Source of the DNA: a virus
Direction: 5' to 3' (one strand)
IMG/VR virus record: IMGVR_UViG_3300027969_000159
Location: 1-45,460 of that record
Length of the DNA: 45,460 nt
The number at the start of each line of letters is the position of its first letter. Positions within the stretch are counted from its first letter, which is position 1. A program made the position numbers and the translations under genes. Below are positions 10,443-19,638 of the stretch, piece by piece. The notes under the pieces were generated by a model that saw nothing but the letters and a program-made list of their open reading frames with translations, did not search any database and was not told the origin of the DNA.

Positions 10443-12434
10443 TTATGGTTTTACGAGTTTTACTGCATTGGGTGGAGGAGCGTCGCCCGCTGCTCTTGCT
10501 ACGTCCGCTCTTACTTTTTTCTCTATGTCATTAATTTGGGTTTGGATTGCGGCTCGTTTGGCCGGGTCTTTTGTACCCGCTAGACGTTGCGCCAATCCTT
10601 CGGTCTGTGCCCGTATTTCAGCTTGGACTTTTATCTCGCGCTCGACTTCTTTGTCTTGCCCACCATACTTGACCCCACCGCTAACCGAACGAATTTTCTC
10701 TTGCTGCGCCAGCCATGCATCCGCAGCAGCTTGTCCTTCTGCCTTAACCTTTGCAAAGTACTCATTGGCAAACCGTTCCTGCTCAGACGGCCTATTAGCC
10801 CCCGCCCTAGTAGCTGCTGCATATATTTCGGCAACTTTTTGCGCGCTGACGTTGTTTGCGGCTGCAACTTTTTCAGCGGAAGCAGTTCTTTCACGTTCTG
10901 CTTGCAAGCGCATCTCGTCGCCAAGTACAGAAGTAGCAGCTTGAGTTCCTGTTTGTTGGCGCAAACCTTCGGCTTGGGCTTGAATTTTCTTGGCCTCAAC
11001 GCCTGCGGCTTTCCACTCCTGCAAAGCCTTGTCTTTAGCCGCTTTGGTCTTGAGAATTTCGGAGGCATTACCAGTGCGAATAGCTTCGTCTGCTAGCTCA
11101 ACAGTGGCCATCAACGCATCCTGAGCAGTCTGAAACTTTTCCCGTGCATCACGTTCGGCTTCGTTTAGCTCAACGCTACGCTGACCCACATCTCCGGCCC
11201 TAGCGCCCGGGCGTGAGAAAGCTGTGCCCAACGAAATTAGCTGGTCTAACTTAGACATCCTGTTGGCTTCAAATTCTTTAGCCCGTTTTTCCATCTGCTC
11301 TCGACGGTTTTTTCCGTATGTACCAATACCGAGAGCCTCATTCAACGCCAGCTGATCGGCAATAGCTTTTTGTTGGTCATACGCGGCGGGTTGCGCCGCT
11401 GCTTGCGCGGTGTCAATCCCCTCTATGTACTTGTTGCTAGGAGTAAGTTGCCCCAGAAGTTGTTTAACCCGGTCAACACTATTCAACGAACCAAGACCTT
11501 GGCCAGTTGTTGCGGCAGCGGCGGGAGCAGCCGCAGAAGCGGCAGGAGCGGCAGGCGCGGCGGCAGGAGGCCGAGGTGCGGCAGCAGGCCGAGGCGCAGG
11601 CGGTGGAGGTGGGGCAGGCGCAGCCGGTGACGCACTAGCTATACCAATAGGTTCGCGGCCTCCTTGCAACAGAGTAGAGATGCCACTGCTGTTTGCTGTA
11701 TTTGCTGCCGCTGCCCGCATCTCTTCTTGCGATAAAGTCTTCTTACGTGCAGAACCAACATCTTGCGGGGTTGTGTAAACACTTTTAGGTATTTGCCCCG
11801 CTTCTTTACGTTTAGCTAGCTCTGCAAGACGCTCTTGTTCAGTTTGGTCCTGTAACGCTAAATCTTTTTGTAGTTGGGCGTCGGCTTGCGCTCTAATTTG
11901 CCGCTGCCTAAATTGCTCAAAAGACTCGTCAGGTTGACGTTCTTTAAGCTTGTCCTTGTCTTTAACTTCGCCCTCTTTTGCAAACGCCACGATGCCACCG
12001 GGGGCAAAGTTGAACATGTCCGGGTCAGTTTGCGCATGCAAGATGCCGCCATGTGCAGCCATGACTTCTTGGGGCATCTGCGGCATCTGTTCTGGCTGCG
12101 GCATAGGTGCGGGCTGAGGAACGCCTTCGGGGGCCGGGCCGGGCGCAGTAATGCCTTGCTGCATCATGTTCTGTTGCATCTGCTGCTGGCGACCGTTCAT
12201 CATGCCCATGTTTGCAACGGAGCGTTCAAGGTTTTGCTTGACCGTGCCTTGGGGCATCTGCGGTTGTTGCGAGTGCTCAACCATTGCCTTTATTTGCTGC
12301 AAGCGGCCTAGCGCCATGTAGCTGGGGATGTTGGGGTTGGACCCGTTGGCCAACTTCATAAGCACCGGAATGCTTTCCTTCACCAGCGGAATGGAGTTAA
12401 CCAGCGATGTCGCTTCGTTCAGATTCGGGGTCAT
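10443..12434 (-). CDS. Putative internal virion protein, coiled-coil with Ala/Pro-rich linker
   Basis: A 663-residue protein with a good SD (AGGA about 6 nt before the ATG). The N-terminus is helical, followed by a Gln/Met-rich stretch (about 55-125) and two GG motifs, AAHGGILHA (about 126-134) and FAPGGIVAFA (143-152). A long charged helical region follows, then an Ala/Pro-rich linker (around 270-310), then an extended Ala/Glu/Lys coiled coil to near the C-terminus. No signal peptide or enzyme motif is seen. Its position directly upstream of the giant gene and downstream of other virion proteins suggests one of the internal/ejection proteins, comparable in layout to T7 gp14-gp16. That role is inferred; the family is not one I can name. 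The FAPGGIV segment belongs to the GG motif shared with six other proteins here. Confidence 0.6.
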   Translation of the reverse strand: MTPNLNEATSLVNSIPLVKESIPVLMKLANGSNPNIPSYMALGRLQQIKAMVEHSQQPQMPQGTVKQNLERSVANMGMMNGRQQQMQQNMMQQGITAPGPAPEGVPQPAPMPQPEQMPQMPQEVMAAHGGILHAQTDPDMFNFAPGGIVAFAKEGEVKDKDKLKERQPDESFEQFRQRQIRAQADAQLQKDLALQDQTEQERLAELAKRKEAGQIPKSVYTTPQDVGSARKKTLSQEEMRAAAANTANSSGISTLLQGGREPIGIASASPAAPAPPPPPAPRPAAAPRPPAAAPAAPAASAAAPAAAATTGQGLGSLNSVDRVKQLLGQLTPSNKYIEGIDTAQAAAQPAAYDQQKAIADQLALNEALGIGTYGKNRREQMEKRAKEFEANRMSKLDQLISLGTAFSRPGARAGDVGQRSVELNEAERDAREKFQTAQDALMATVELADEAIRTGNASEILKTKAAKDKALQEWKAAGVEAKKIQAQAEGLRQQTGTQAATSVLGDEMRLQAERERTASAEKVAAANNVSAQKVAEIYAAATRAGANRPSEQERFANEYFAKVKAEGQAAADAWLAQQEKIRSVSGGVKYGGQDKEVEREIKVQAEIRAQTEGLAQRLAGTKDPAKRAAIQTQINDIEKKVRADVARAAGDAPPPNAVKLVKP

Positions 12435-12448
12435 TTCTTATCCTTACC

Positions 12449-13327
12449 TTAGACCGGCGCTGGTGTATTAGGGATAACCCCAAGGGTCTTCAGCAACGCC
12501 GTTGCGTCGGTTACGTTACCAACTGCTTGCTGGCCCGATGTTTGTGCAACCGGTGTGTTGTACACCGTGGAGATAGGTAAGCCCTGCAACATAGACTGCA
12601 AGAATTTAAGCTGAGTCTGTGGGTAGTCGCGCTGGTTTACAAACTCGTTGTAGTCCGCGGTCACACCTTGCTGCTCAAGTCCTTGCTGAGTGCCGCCTTG
12701 CTGAGCAATCATATCGGCTAGGGTCTTGGATTGACCCTGCTCAACATTGAACTGATTCATGGCCTTATCGTACGCATTTGCGTACCCGGTGCCAATCGTC
12801 TTGTTCATCTCCTGCATCATGTTGCGCTCGTTCTCAGAACTCTGTAGCGCGTTGCGGCTACCACCAAACGCACCTTGAGCCGCAGCTTGGGAGTTCAACT
12901 TGTTACCCGAAATGTCGTACTGCCGACGCAACTCATCAAGCTGCGGGGTCAACACGTTTTGCAAGTACGGGTTCATGTAGCTGGATGCTACGTTTGTCCC
13001 ACTGCCCGACGTAACCCCGCCCGGTGTAGCCCCAGCAGCGTTGTACTGCGGTACTTGGTACGAGCCTGTAGAACTAAAAGACGCGCCGAGGTTGCCCGGA
13101 AAGGCTAGGTTACCCAGCCCTTGGAACACTTTGTTCTGAAGCTCTGAAGGCCCAGCAGTGAGCGGGCCTTGGTATGTTTGGTAGGGTTCAGCCGCAGATG
13201 CTTGGGATTTGCCAAGCATGTTTGTTACATACGGGCCCGCCCATTCGGACAACGTGGATGAATTTGTGCCCCCCGCAGTGGGGGTAGGGAGGGTAGAAGT
13301 ACCCGATGTAACACTTGCTCCGGCCAT
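12449..13327 (-). CDS. Putative virion protein with 'YMNPYLQNVL' and 'AFGGSRNAL' motifs
   Basis: A 292-residue protein preceded by GGAG 6 nt from the ATG. The Ser/Thr/Gly-rich N-terminal 100 residues look disordered. The middle has SSYMNPYLQNVLTPQLDEL followed by a long helix, then QGAFGGSRNALQSSENER. I remember this core recurring in uncultured aquatic phage virion modules, always near large ejection-type proteins. The C-terminal third is Gln-rich and helical. No transmembrane or catalytic motif is present. It sits 14 nt from the next gene in the same operon. A structural role (internal virion or tail) is likely; the exact role is unknown. Confidence 0.6.
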   Translation of the reverse strand: MAGASVTSGTSTLPTPTAGGTNSSTLSEWAGPYVTNMLGKSQASAAEPYQTYQGPLTAGPSELQNKVFQGLGNLAFPGNLGASFSSTGSYQVPQYNAAGATPGGVTSGSGTNVASSYMNPYLQNVLTPQLDELRRQYDISGNKLNSQAAAQGAFGGSRNALQSSENERNMMQEMNKTIGTGYANAYDKAMNQFNVEQGQSKTLADMIAQQGGTQQGLEQQGVTADYNEFVNQRDYPQTQLKFLQSMLQGLPISTVYNTPVAQTSGQQAVGNVTDATALLKTLGVIPNTPAPV

Positions 13328-13335
13328 ATATGCTC

Positions 13336-14601
13336 CTACGCGGGTAAATACTTGTCCGCTTTGGAATTAGCGGCTACGTTTTTAAGAGTCTTGCCCCTAG
13401 CTTTTTGTACGCGGTCCATCATAGCGTATAGCTTACGGGCACCGGCTTCGGTTGAGCCGTTTCCAATCTCGGAAACAATGCGTGCTGGCACCACAAACTC
13501 ACCGTCCGCAAGCCTAGCTGGCTGCTTCTTGCCGATTGTCGCAGGAATTGAGTCCGATATGCCATCGCCGGGGCCGCGCAAGAGCCGCCCGCCATCCGAG
13601 TAACCGCCGAGGGAGCTAAGCCCGCCTGCGGCTCTGGCTATAGGGGGCATATACACTATGTTTGGCGTAGAAAACTCAAGGGTTGGCCTAGAGTACGCGC
13701 CCGGTGCGCTTGCTGGAGCATCAGACGCGGAAACAGTTGCTGTACTTGCGGGTTTAGTTATGGGCTCGTATGGAACTACATTTGGCGTGGAAAACTCAAG
13801 GGTTGGCCTAGAGTACGCGTCCGGTGCGGGAGATGAAGCTGCTATACCTGCTGCCGGTGCGCTGGATGCGGGGGATGTGGGAAGAGCCGCTATGCCCGCT
13901 GCTGGGCTAGGCGCAGTGTCAGATGTAGCGGAACCCGCTGCGGTGTACCGCATGGGGCTGAAGTAAGTTATCCCGCCTTGGCCGGGGCGACGGGCAACGG
14001 TGTTCCCAGAAGCGTCCGTCGTTGTGGTAGGGATGGCGTTCATAGTCCGGGTAGCGGAGTAGTTGGGGATACTGCCTTGGTAGCCCTTGTAAATCTCGCC
14101 TGTACCCTTGTTACCCATAGCTTGAAGAAGCGCCGCTATGCCGCCAATCCCGACTGCTTGACCCGTAGAGGTTTTTAGAAAATTACCTATGCTGTCAAGA
14201 AAACTTGGAGCAGCGGCAGGGGCCGCAGTAAGCGCCTTAGTAACAGCCGATTGGACCGGGCCAGAAAGACTTTTAAGGGCTTCAGACGTAAGAGCGCCAG
14301 ATTTAACAGCCGCCACCAACGCGCCAATATAGTCCGTAGTTGTTCCGGGGCCCCCGCTTGTAGCGGTATTGGCATTGGACATACCCTGCGCGGCTTTTAT
14401 TGCAGCTTGCTTGTCCGCTTCTGTCCATGTGATGGAGTCCCCCGCTTCAGGAGTTAAATTGTAAAGGTCAGCAAAACTACTATCTGGATTTACAAGGTCT
14501 GTTGCGCTAGACCCGTAGGTTATCCATGGGTCTGTGGGTTCTACAACATCTTGAAACGTGTCGTCGTACCAATATCCGTTGTCGTCTTGGACGTAGGCCA
14601 T
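13336..14601 (-). CDS. Putative virion protein with C-terminal 'DGISDSIPA' domain
   Basis: A 421-residue protein (AGGA SD about 9 nt upstream). The N-terminus is rich in aromatic and acidic residues (YWYDD region), the middle is Ala/Ser/Pro-rich and looks like a flexible linker. It contains a duplicated segment (YSRPTLEFSTPN) 40 residues apart, encoded by a near-perfect 48-bp direct repeat. The C-terminal about 90 residues are compact: YSDGGRLLRGPGDGISDSIP, then ADGEFVVPARIVSEIGNGST and YAMMDRVQKARGK. From memory this C-terminal block recurs in aquatic phage virion proteins and is the best evidence for function. It carries the shared GG motif (YSDGGRL). An ejection/internal virion role is inferred from its neighbours. 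Confidence 0.6.
   Translation of the reverse strand: MAYVQDDNGYWYDDTFQDVVEPTDPWITYGSSATDLVNPDSSFADLYNLTPEAGDSITWTEADKQAAIKAAQGMSNANTATSGGPGTTTDYIGALVAAVKSGALTSEALKSLSGPVQSAVTKALTAAPAAAPSFLDSIGNFLKTSTGQAVGIGGIAALLQAMGNKGTGEIYKGYQGSIPNYSATRTMNAIPTTTTDASGNTVARRPGQGGITYFSPMRYTAAGSATSDTAPSPAAGIAALPTSPASSAPAAGIAASSPAPDAYSRPTLEFSTPNVVPYEPITKPASTATVSASDAPASAPGAYSRPTLEFSTPNIVYMPPIARAAGGLSSLGGYSDGGRLLRGPGDGISDSIPATIGKKQPARLADGEFVVPARIVSEIGNGSTEAGARKLYAMMDRVQKARGKTLKNVAANSKADKYLPA
13661..13828 (-). repeat. 48-bp direct repeat inside a virion gene
   Basis: Two copies (13661-13708 and 13781-13828), 120 bp apart start to start, differ at two positions. The period is a multiple of three, so both encode the same AYSRPTLEFSTPN-type segment. 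This looks like a recent in-frame duplication in the disordered linker of the gene at 13336-14601. Confidence 0.9.
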
Positions 14602-14602
14602 A

Positions 14603-16399
14603 TCAAAGTCCTTTCACTATTGCAAGTAATTCTCGGTGGGACATTGGGCCCCCGCTTTGCTCAACTATGTGTCTTATATACGCATCAATAGCATCGTCTT
14701 TATTGTCCGCGATACGGCCTCCCGAGGCAAGTCCTTGGTCTTGGTTTTCGAAGACTAGCTGGTTGTTCTCATCAAGTTTCTGCTTCTTAGAGCCAGTGTC
14801 TTTGCCGTAGTAAAACACGTTGGCCAGCTGCGGAAATGCGTTGGTCATTTGCTGGGTTTGAGGCGCGGTCAAACCCAAGGGGTTGAACAAGTTTCCCTGC
14901 GTGCTTATGGTACTTGCACCCGTACCTGTTGTGCTTGCTCCGGGCGCTATTGTTGGCGTTGTTGGCGCTGTAATGGAAGGCGTTGTTGATGGTGGAGCAG
15001 GCGCTGTTGGCGCATTGGATGAGCTTTTGCTGGCGCTATCAAGGTAATTTGATAGCGTGTCCTGCGTACTGACACCAGTGTTTACTGTCTCGCCAGTAGC
15101 GCTGTTGGGGGCACCTGCGCCCGCCGTGATGCCCAAGTTCCTCAAGCCCTCGTTGAAAGCATTGGAGATTGCTTTTGTGGTGCCCCAGTTCTGATTCAGG
15201 CCGCTGGTGGACTTACCAATTTCCCCATAAAGGCCAGATTCTTTACCCAAAATTCCGGTGAAAATTGGGTTGGTGCCAAGTTCTTTTGCTGCGTAGGAAT
15301 TGATTTGGCCAACCAGCGCCGAAGACAACATGTTGCCCGGATTGCCGTTGAGGGCATTTGTAACTATGCCAACGGGAATTTTTAAATTCTTGGCAAGCAT
15401 ACTGAGCAAGACGCTAGATGCAACCTCCCCTGCCGTGATTTTTCCGGTGTACATGTCGTTCAGGGTCAATGCCAAACTCATGCCGGGGATAAAAAACGCA
15501 GCCGCTCGTGCCAACGGCTCCACAAAGTTCACAAAATCTGTAGTCGCAACAATGCTGTCAGCGGTTTGACCGGGGTCGTTGTAAGTGAGACCCTCTACGC
15601 CCTCCACGGACGCATTCATGTTGGTCAAGTTTTTTGCATTGACGCCTGTTATGTTTCCAAGCCCAGCCGCTTGAAGTGCCTTGGATTCAGCGTAAGTTGG
15701 TGACCGCCCAAAGGCATCAACAAAAGTGTTTTGCGGAACATCAACGCTGACTTCTCTGCCTTCTGGGTTGTTTTTTCCGCCGCCGAGCATCATGGTCTGC
15801 TTGGTGAGCGGCCCCATCAAATCTTTATAGACATTGACTACAGCATTTGGGTCTTTGTCTGCCGTGGTGGCGTATTTGTTTGCATCTTTCCCATAATACG
15901 AGGCCAATTTTTCATTGGCTTGCTGCCGCAGGGCATTGACTTGCTCTGTTTTAGCTAAATTGGCCTCTTGCTTGGATGACAAGCTAACGTCTGAAAAAGG
16001 AGAAAGGCTTTGGTTTTCTCCCGCACCGCCCATCAGGCTTGCGGCTGCGGCCTGCTGTGCTTCTGCTGCTCTTTGTGCTTCTGCCGCTGCGGCCACCGTA
16101 GTTGCCCGCTCACGAGCAATATTGTCTGCGGCAGTTTTGTCAGCCTCAGATGGCGCGGCTGGAGCATCGGGTGCAGCCGCCACTGGTGCGGGCGCAGATT
16201 CCGCTGGAGCTTGACCGCCTCCACCACTAGGAGGCGCACTACCATCGCTTGGCGCAGCACCGCTGCCTTCACCAACATGAGCGCCACCGCCACCCCTGCC
16301 AGTGTCCCCGGGGTTGCTGCCTCCACCGCCGCTGCCGCCCCCACCACCACCCATGTAGCAGTGGCCTAGCAGCTTGCGTTTTTGCTCAAGAATGTTCAC
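14603..16399 (-). CDS. Putative virion protein, Gly-rich N-terminus and hydrophobic centre
   Basis: A 598-residue protein starting at a GTG (16399) that overlaps the upstream stop (GTGA). A strong GGAGGT lies 6 nt upstream and decides the start. After a short basic N-terminus comes a Gly run (about 17-40), then an Ala/Pro/Gly-rich disordered segment, then helices. A hydrophobic block (AAAFFIPGMSLALTLNDMY and following, about 305-345) may insert in membranes. The Ser/Thr/Pro linker after about 470 leads to a C-terminal segment with LASGGRIADNKDDAIDAYIR and a final charged helix. It carries the shared GG motif (LASGGRI). The layout (disordered plus membrane-active helix, next to other large virion genes) suggests an ejection-type protein. 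No enzyme motif seen. Confidence 0.6.
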   Translation of the reverse strand: MNILEQKRKLLGHCYMGGGGGGSGGGGSNPGDTGRGGGGAHVGEGSGAAPSDGSAPPSGGGGQAPAESAPAPVAAAPDAPAAPSEADKTAADNIARERATTVAAAAEAQRAAEAQQAAAASLMGGAGENQSLSPFSDVSLSSKQEANLAKTEQVNALRQQANEKLASYYGKDANKYATTADKDPNAVVNVYKDLMGPLTKQTMMLGGGKNNPEGREVSVDVPQNTFVDAFGRSPTYAESKALQAAGLGNITGVNAKNLTNMNASVEGVEGLTYNDPGQTADSIVATTDFVNFVEPLARAAAFFIPGMSLALTLNDMYTGKITAGEVASSVLLSMLAKNLKIPVGIVTNALNGNPGNMLSSALVGQINSYAAKELGTNPIFTGILGKESGLYGEIGKSTSGLNQNWGTTKAISNAFNEGLRNLGITAGAGAPNSATGETVNTGVSTQDTLSNYLDSASKSSSNAPTAPAPPSTTPSITAPTTPTIAPGASTTGTGASTISTQGNLFNPLGLTAPQTQQMTNAFPQLANVFYYGKDTGSKKQKLDENNQLVFENQDQGLASGGRIADNKDDAIDAYIRHIVEQSGGPMSHRELLAIVKGL

Positions 16400-16803
16400 A
16401 GTTTGACCTCCGCGATAAGGTACTTCTCTTGGAACCCAAGCCGTGACCAGAGTCGGAAGGTGGACGGACGCATAGCCGCTTCAATCATGGTAGCGCCGTC
16501 CTTTTTGCAGATGTCTTGCAGTTGTGCCCAATTGTCATCAGTGGTCATCCCCTCACCCGCCAAGCAGGTGATGAACGCCACGCGGTCATTGGCGCGGTTC
16601 TGGTAGACCATTGCCAGCGCACCGATGATGGTCTCACCCTCAGTCACGGTGAGCAGCCACCAGTCACCCAAGCCCAGCTTCATCTTGATTTGGTCAAGCG
16701 TGTACTCGCCTTTGGTATGTGGCTCGACGGCGGCAAAATACTTCTCCACCAGCGGCCATGTCTGGTGAACTTGCGCGAAGGGGACTTTAGCTACGATGGC
16801 CAT
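16396..16803 (-). CDS. GNAT-like acetyltransferase-fold virion-module protein
   Basis: A 135-residue protein with the order of a GNAT domain: an N-terminal helical part, a central strand pair (WWLLTVTEGETIIGALAMVY), an acceptor-like segment (VAFITCLAGEGM) and a C-terminal RPSTFRLWSRLGFQEKY that matches the closing helix-strand of N-acetyltransferases. The glycine-rich acetyl-CoA loop is weak, so activity is uncertain. Size and place (beside the nozzle protein and internal virion proteins) recall the small T7 gp13 family, which has an acetyltransferase-like fold, but this is an analogy. I prefer the ATG at 16803, preceded by GGTGA; a GTG at 16809 overlapping the upstream stop is the alternative. 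It overlaps the next gene by 4 bp. Confidence 0.6.
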   Translation of the reverse strand: MAIVAKVPFAQVHQTWPLVEKYFAAVEPHTKGEYTLDQIKMKLGLGDWWLLTVTEGETIIGALAMVYQNRANDRVAFITCLAGEGMTTDDNWAQLQDICKKDGATMIEAAMRPSTFRLWSRLGFQEKYLIAEVKL

Positions 16804-16805
16804 GC

Positions 16806-17156
16806 TCACCCTATTTTCCAGTTGGTTCCATCCGAATAGACAGGGACTTTGTTAGCCCCAGTACCAGCAGCCGTGGAAGCAAACGTAGTAGCCGTCGCAT
16901 CAGACACAAAAGCCCGCGCCCCAACCCCGGCAATAGCCGCGCTAGGGAGGGTAGCTACTGTGTAAATGGTTGGCGCGGGGATGTACCCGGAACTTGAACT
17001 CAACTGCCCTAGTATGTTATCTATTTGGTTGAAGTACAACCGTAAGACATTGTTGAGTTGGTTGATGTAATTAATATCGTACTGCACCGTTGCCGCAGGC
17101 AAACGCGGAGCAACTGTCCTATTGAGTTCGGTACTAGATGTAATAACGTAAGTCAT
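16806..17156 (-). CDS. Small virion/tail protein
   Basis: A 116-residue protein overlapping the nozzle-type gene by 4 bp (ATGA type). The first half is helical (YINQLNNVLRLYFNQIDNIL) and would oligomerise. The second half is a beta-rich Ala/Thr/Gly segment, GARAFVSDATATTFASTAAG, ending VPVYSDGTNWKIG. That ending is common on phage tail or head-fibre proteins, where it packs as a small beta domain. A structural role at the tail is inferred from this and from tight coupling to the nozzle protein. No catalytic motif. Confidence 0.6.
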   Translation of the reverse strand: MTYVITSSTELNRTVAPRLPAATVQYDINYINQLNNVLRLYFNQIDNILGQLSSSSGYIPAPTIYTVATLPSAAIAGVGARAFVSDATATTFASTAAGTGANKVPVYSDGTNWKIG

Positions 17157-19291
17157 CTTCTTCCATCTTGCCTAATATCAAGTCTAGGAGACCCAAGTTG
17201 CCACTGTATGCCGACGGTATCGGAGTAAATCCGGATGGACATTTGCCTGCCACGCACGCGGATATTTATCTGTCCAGTGTACGTGTCAAGGTCAATTGGG
17301 TAAGTTTGGGTTGCTGTTACAGCCTGCGTAGCCGTTGAATCTGTACCCCCCACAGATTTAGGGTTGTTGTAGCCAGAACCAGAATTTTGCAACGGCAGCA
17401 ATTGCATGTACAGACTTGGGGTGGTTCCGCTTGTAGAACCGCGGAAGGTCAAGTCCGGAAGTATTCTCCAGACAAACGCAAAATTATTACCGTCGTCCAA
17501 GTCAAATTGCGCGGAAGTGATGGACGCAGCTATGGGAAGTGTTGTACCAGTCTCATTGTTATCTACTCCATCTTCATGGTTCACAATGTTGTAGCTGTAG
17601 GTAGCAGCAATCGGGAAGTTGCGCAAGCCAGTATCTAACCAAGCAGTGCGAGCCATAGTGCCGTATTGCCATATGTCTTCTGCGTAGTTGTAAATTACGT
17701 ACCGGTCAATTCTGCTGTCTACACTATTTTGCGAACAATAGAACCACCAGACCTCATTGAAGCCCTCGTTCGTCCCGGCAAATATCTGGTCGTACTGGAG
17801 CGGGTTGATATCACTGTAGATGTACTGGCGTACGTCGCAACGCAAGGTTTGAACGCGCCCGTCGTATTTGTAAAACTTGTCTATGCCCATCCAATAGGTA
17901 ACACCCGAAGCAAGCGCAGCCGCATTGGGGCCAGCGATTGACACGTTATCTACAAGCAGTTGTGTGCCCCACACATACGGAGGGCCAAGGTACTGAAGCG
18001 AATAAAGGGCTTGGTCAGTGAAGACCAGAATCTCCTGACGGCTTTGCAGCGAAGTGACAATTTTGGAACCGTGAGATAGGCGAACACTACCAGCCTGATT
18101 GGTTGCGGCTGGATACCAAACAGTCAGCGATTCCTGATCAGACCACCGGATAAGCATGGGGTCAAGCGTAGTGCTGGTGTAATCGTTCGTGCCAAACACA
18201 ATCAAAAATCGGCTGGCGTCCGATACGGTAAAATAGTTTTGGAATAACGGGGTATACCCATCCGCGCCGCTTAGAGAAGACAACAGCACTCCATTAGAGT
18301 TGAGGGTCTGATTGCCAGATTGTGTGCCACTTGTGTTAATAGAAGCACCGCCCGCTGTAGCTGCTAAATTAAATGTGGTGGCAGTGATGTACTTTGTGTA
18401 GTACGTGACCCCCGGAAGTATCCCTGTTGGAAGCCAGCCAGAGGTTGAAAAGGTGACCGGCGTTGCATCGGCGAGGTTAATGTTGGCCGTGACTACGCAA
18501 GGTGTTGCAATGGTCAGCGTTGCTATGGAGCCGTTCACATTCTTAGCTGCGTCCCAGTAATACAAAGGCCCACCACGGGGGCCGTACACAAGGTCTTCAC
18601 CCCAGTTAACTTGGTTCCAAATGCGCAAAGCGTCCGTAGACGCAGTACCAATACCCCAAGCGCCAGAGCCCCAAGTACTTGAACCCCATCCAACCAAAGG
18701 AGCCGCATAAGACGGGCCGGTGTTAATTTGGTAGACAGCATAGATGGTTCCGCCGCCAGCAGAACTTGCCGATGCTGTGCCGGTTACCGTGATGTTGTAG
18801 GTCGTTGAACTTACATACGTAATCTGGTACTCAGTATTAGTGGTGATGGTGATGCCGTTAAACGTGACCGAGGCCGCGCCGCCTACATTGAAGGTAACGT
18901 AATCGTTGTTGATGAACCCGCCGTTGGCATCAGTGACCAAGACCGTAGTGGTTGTGCCTGTGTTGGTAGACGTAGCTGTGGTGAACGGATTAGTTAGTGT
19001 AGTTGTGGTACGGATGGGGGTGATGTCATAGTAAGCACCGCCGCGCTCGATGTAAAACTTGAGGTTAGTACCGACCCCCAGCAAGTTCAAAGAACCCAGC
19101 GTTATCCAATTCCACAACGACCTACAAACGCCCACAAACGTGCTGGCCGAAATACGTTGCCACCCACCAATTTTTTCAGGTGTGCCTTGGCGGAACCGAA
19201 CCTTGTCGGACTCGTACCAGCCGTTCTCGTTGGTGTACCTCGTGTTCTCACGGTTTACACCCGGCTTGAGGACAATTTTTTTTATGGGCAT
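17153..19291 (-). CDS. Putative tail nozzle / tail hub protein
   Basis: A 712-residue beta-rich protein opening MPIKKIVLKPGVNRENTRY with KVRFRQGTPEKIGGWQ shortly after. This opening is reminiscent of nozzle-type proteins (T7 gp12, P22 gp10), where an N-terminal strand docks to the tail and the remainder forms a beta-propeller. Repeated strands around W and G residues (for example YYWDAAKN, WMGIDKFYKYDGRVQ, FNEVWWFYC) support a propeller. A Ser/Thr/Gly-rich inserted segment near 95-185 looks like an accessory Ig-like domain. The C-terminus (INIRVRGRQMSIRIYSDT) is also beta. No SD is apparent and the ATG follows the endolysin stop by 8 nt. Assignment to a nozzle is likely by context and pattern, not proven. 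Confidence 0.6.
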   Translation of the reverse strand: MPIKKIVLKPGVNRENTRYTNENGWYESDKVRFRQGTPEKIGGWQRISASTFVGVCRSLWNWITLGSLNLLGVGTNLKFYIERGGAYYDITPIRTTTTLTNPFTTATSTNTGTTTTVLVTDANGGFINNDYVTFNVGGAASVTFNGITITTNTEYQITYVSSTTYNITVTGTASASSAGGGTIYAVYQINTGPSYAAPLVGWGSSTWGSGAWGIGTASTDALRIWNQVNWGEDLVYGPRGGPLYYWDAAKNVNGSIATLTIATPCVVTANINLADATPVTFSTSGWLPTGILPGVTYYTKYITATTFNLAATAGGASINTSGTQSGNQTLNSNGVLLSSLSGADGYTPLFQNYFTVSDASRFLIVFGTNDYTSTTLDPMLIRWSDQESLTVWYPAATNQAGSVRLSHGSKIVTSLQSRQEILVFTDQALYSLQYLGPPYVWGTQLLVDNVSIAGPNAAALASGVTYWMGIDKFYKYDGRVQTLRCDVRQYIYSDINPLQYDQIFAGTNEGFNEVWWFYCSQNSVDSRIDRYVIYNYAEDIWQYGTMARTAWLDTGLRNFPIAATYSYNIVNHEDGVDNNETGTTLPIAASITSAQFDLDDGNNFAFVWRILPDLTFRGSTSGTTPSLYMQLLPLQNSGSGYNNPKSVGGTDSTATQAVTATQTYPIDLDTYTGQINIRVRGRQMSIRIYSDTVGIQWQLGSPRLDIRQDGRR

Positions 19292-19299
19292 GGCGGCGG

Positions 19300-19638
19300 T
19301 TACACGTTCCGTTCAAAGTGCGGGCAGTCTACCAAGGAGCGGAAGTTACCGCCCCAACGGTTCTTGGGGTGCAAGGTTTCCCAGTACGCGCCAAGCGGAG
19401 CCAGAATCCCCTTGTCCCAAATGATTTTGCCATCACGGAAGAAGTTAAGGTCGGCAGCGCAACGCTTGAGGTGGATGGAGTTCATGGTCTTGCTGCGGCC
19501 TGTCTTGAAGTAGATAGCTTGCTGCTCCGGTGTACGGGCAAGTTCCCCGCCGGTAACCATAAAACCTTGGTCTGTGGCGTACTGCACCAGCTTGCAGAAG
19601 TCCAGCAAAAACGCTGCTTGTTCGGTACTAAGACTCAT
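19300..19638 (-). CDS. Endolysin, M15-type (VanY/L-Ala-D-Glu-like) peptidase
   Basis: A 112-residue zinc peptidase predicted to cut the peptide stem of peptidoglycan and lyse the host. The zinc ligands fit H56 and D63 in NSIHLKRCAADLNFF, and H107 in DCPHFER; WGGNF (95-99) is the usual substrate-side motif. The length is that of a bare catalytic domain without a wall-binding module, usual for Gram-negative hosts. No signal peptide, so it depends on a holin. I chose the ATG at 19638, which has AAGGGG 7 nt upstream; an in-frame TTG seven codons earlier is less likely. The first codons overlap the upstream 66-residue gene by 11 bp. Confidence 0.85.
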   Translation of the reverse strand: MSLSTEQAAFLLDFCKLVQYATDQGFMVTGGELARTPEQQAIYFKTGRSKTMNSIHLKRCAADLNFFRDGKIIWDKGILAPLGAYWETLHPKNRWGGNFRSLVDCPHFERNV

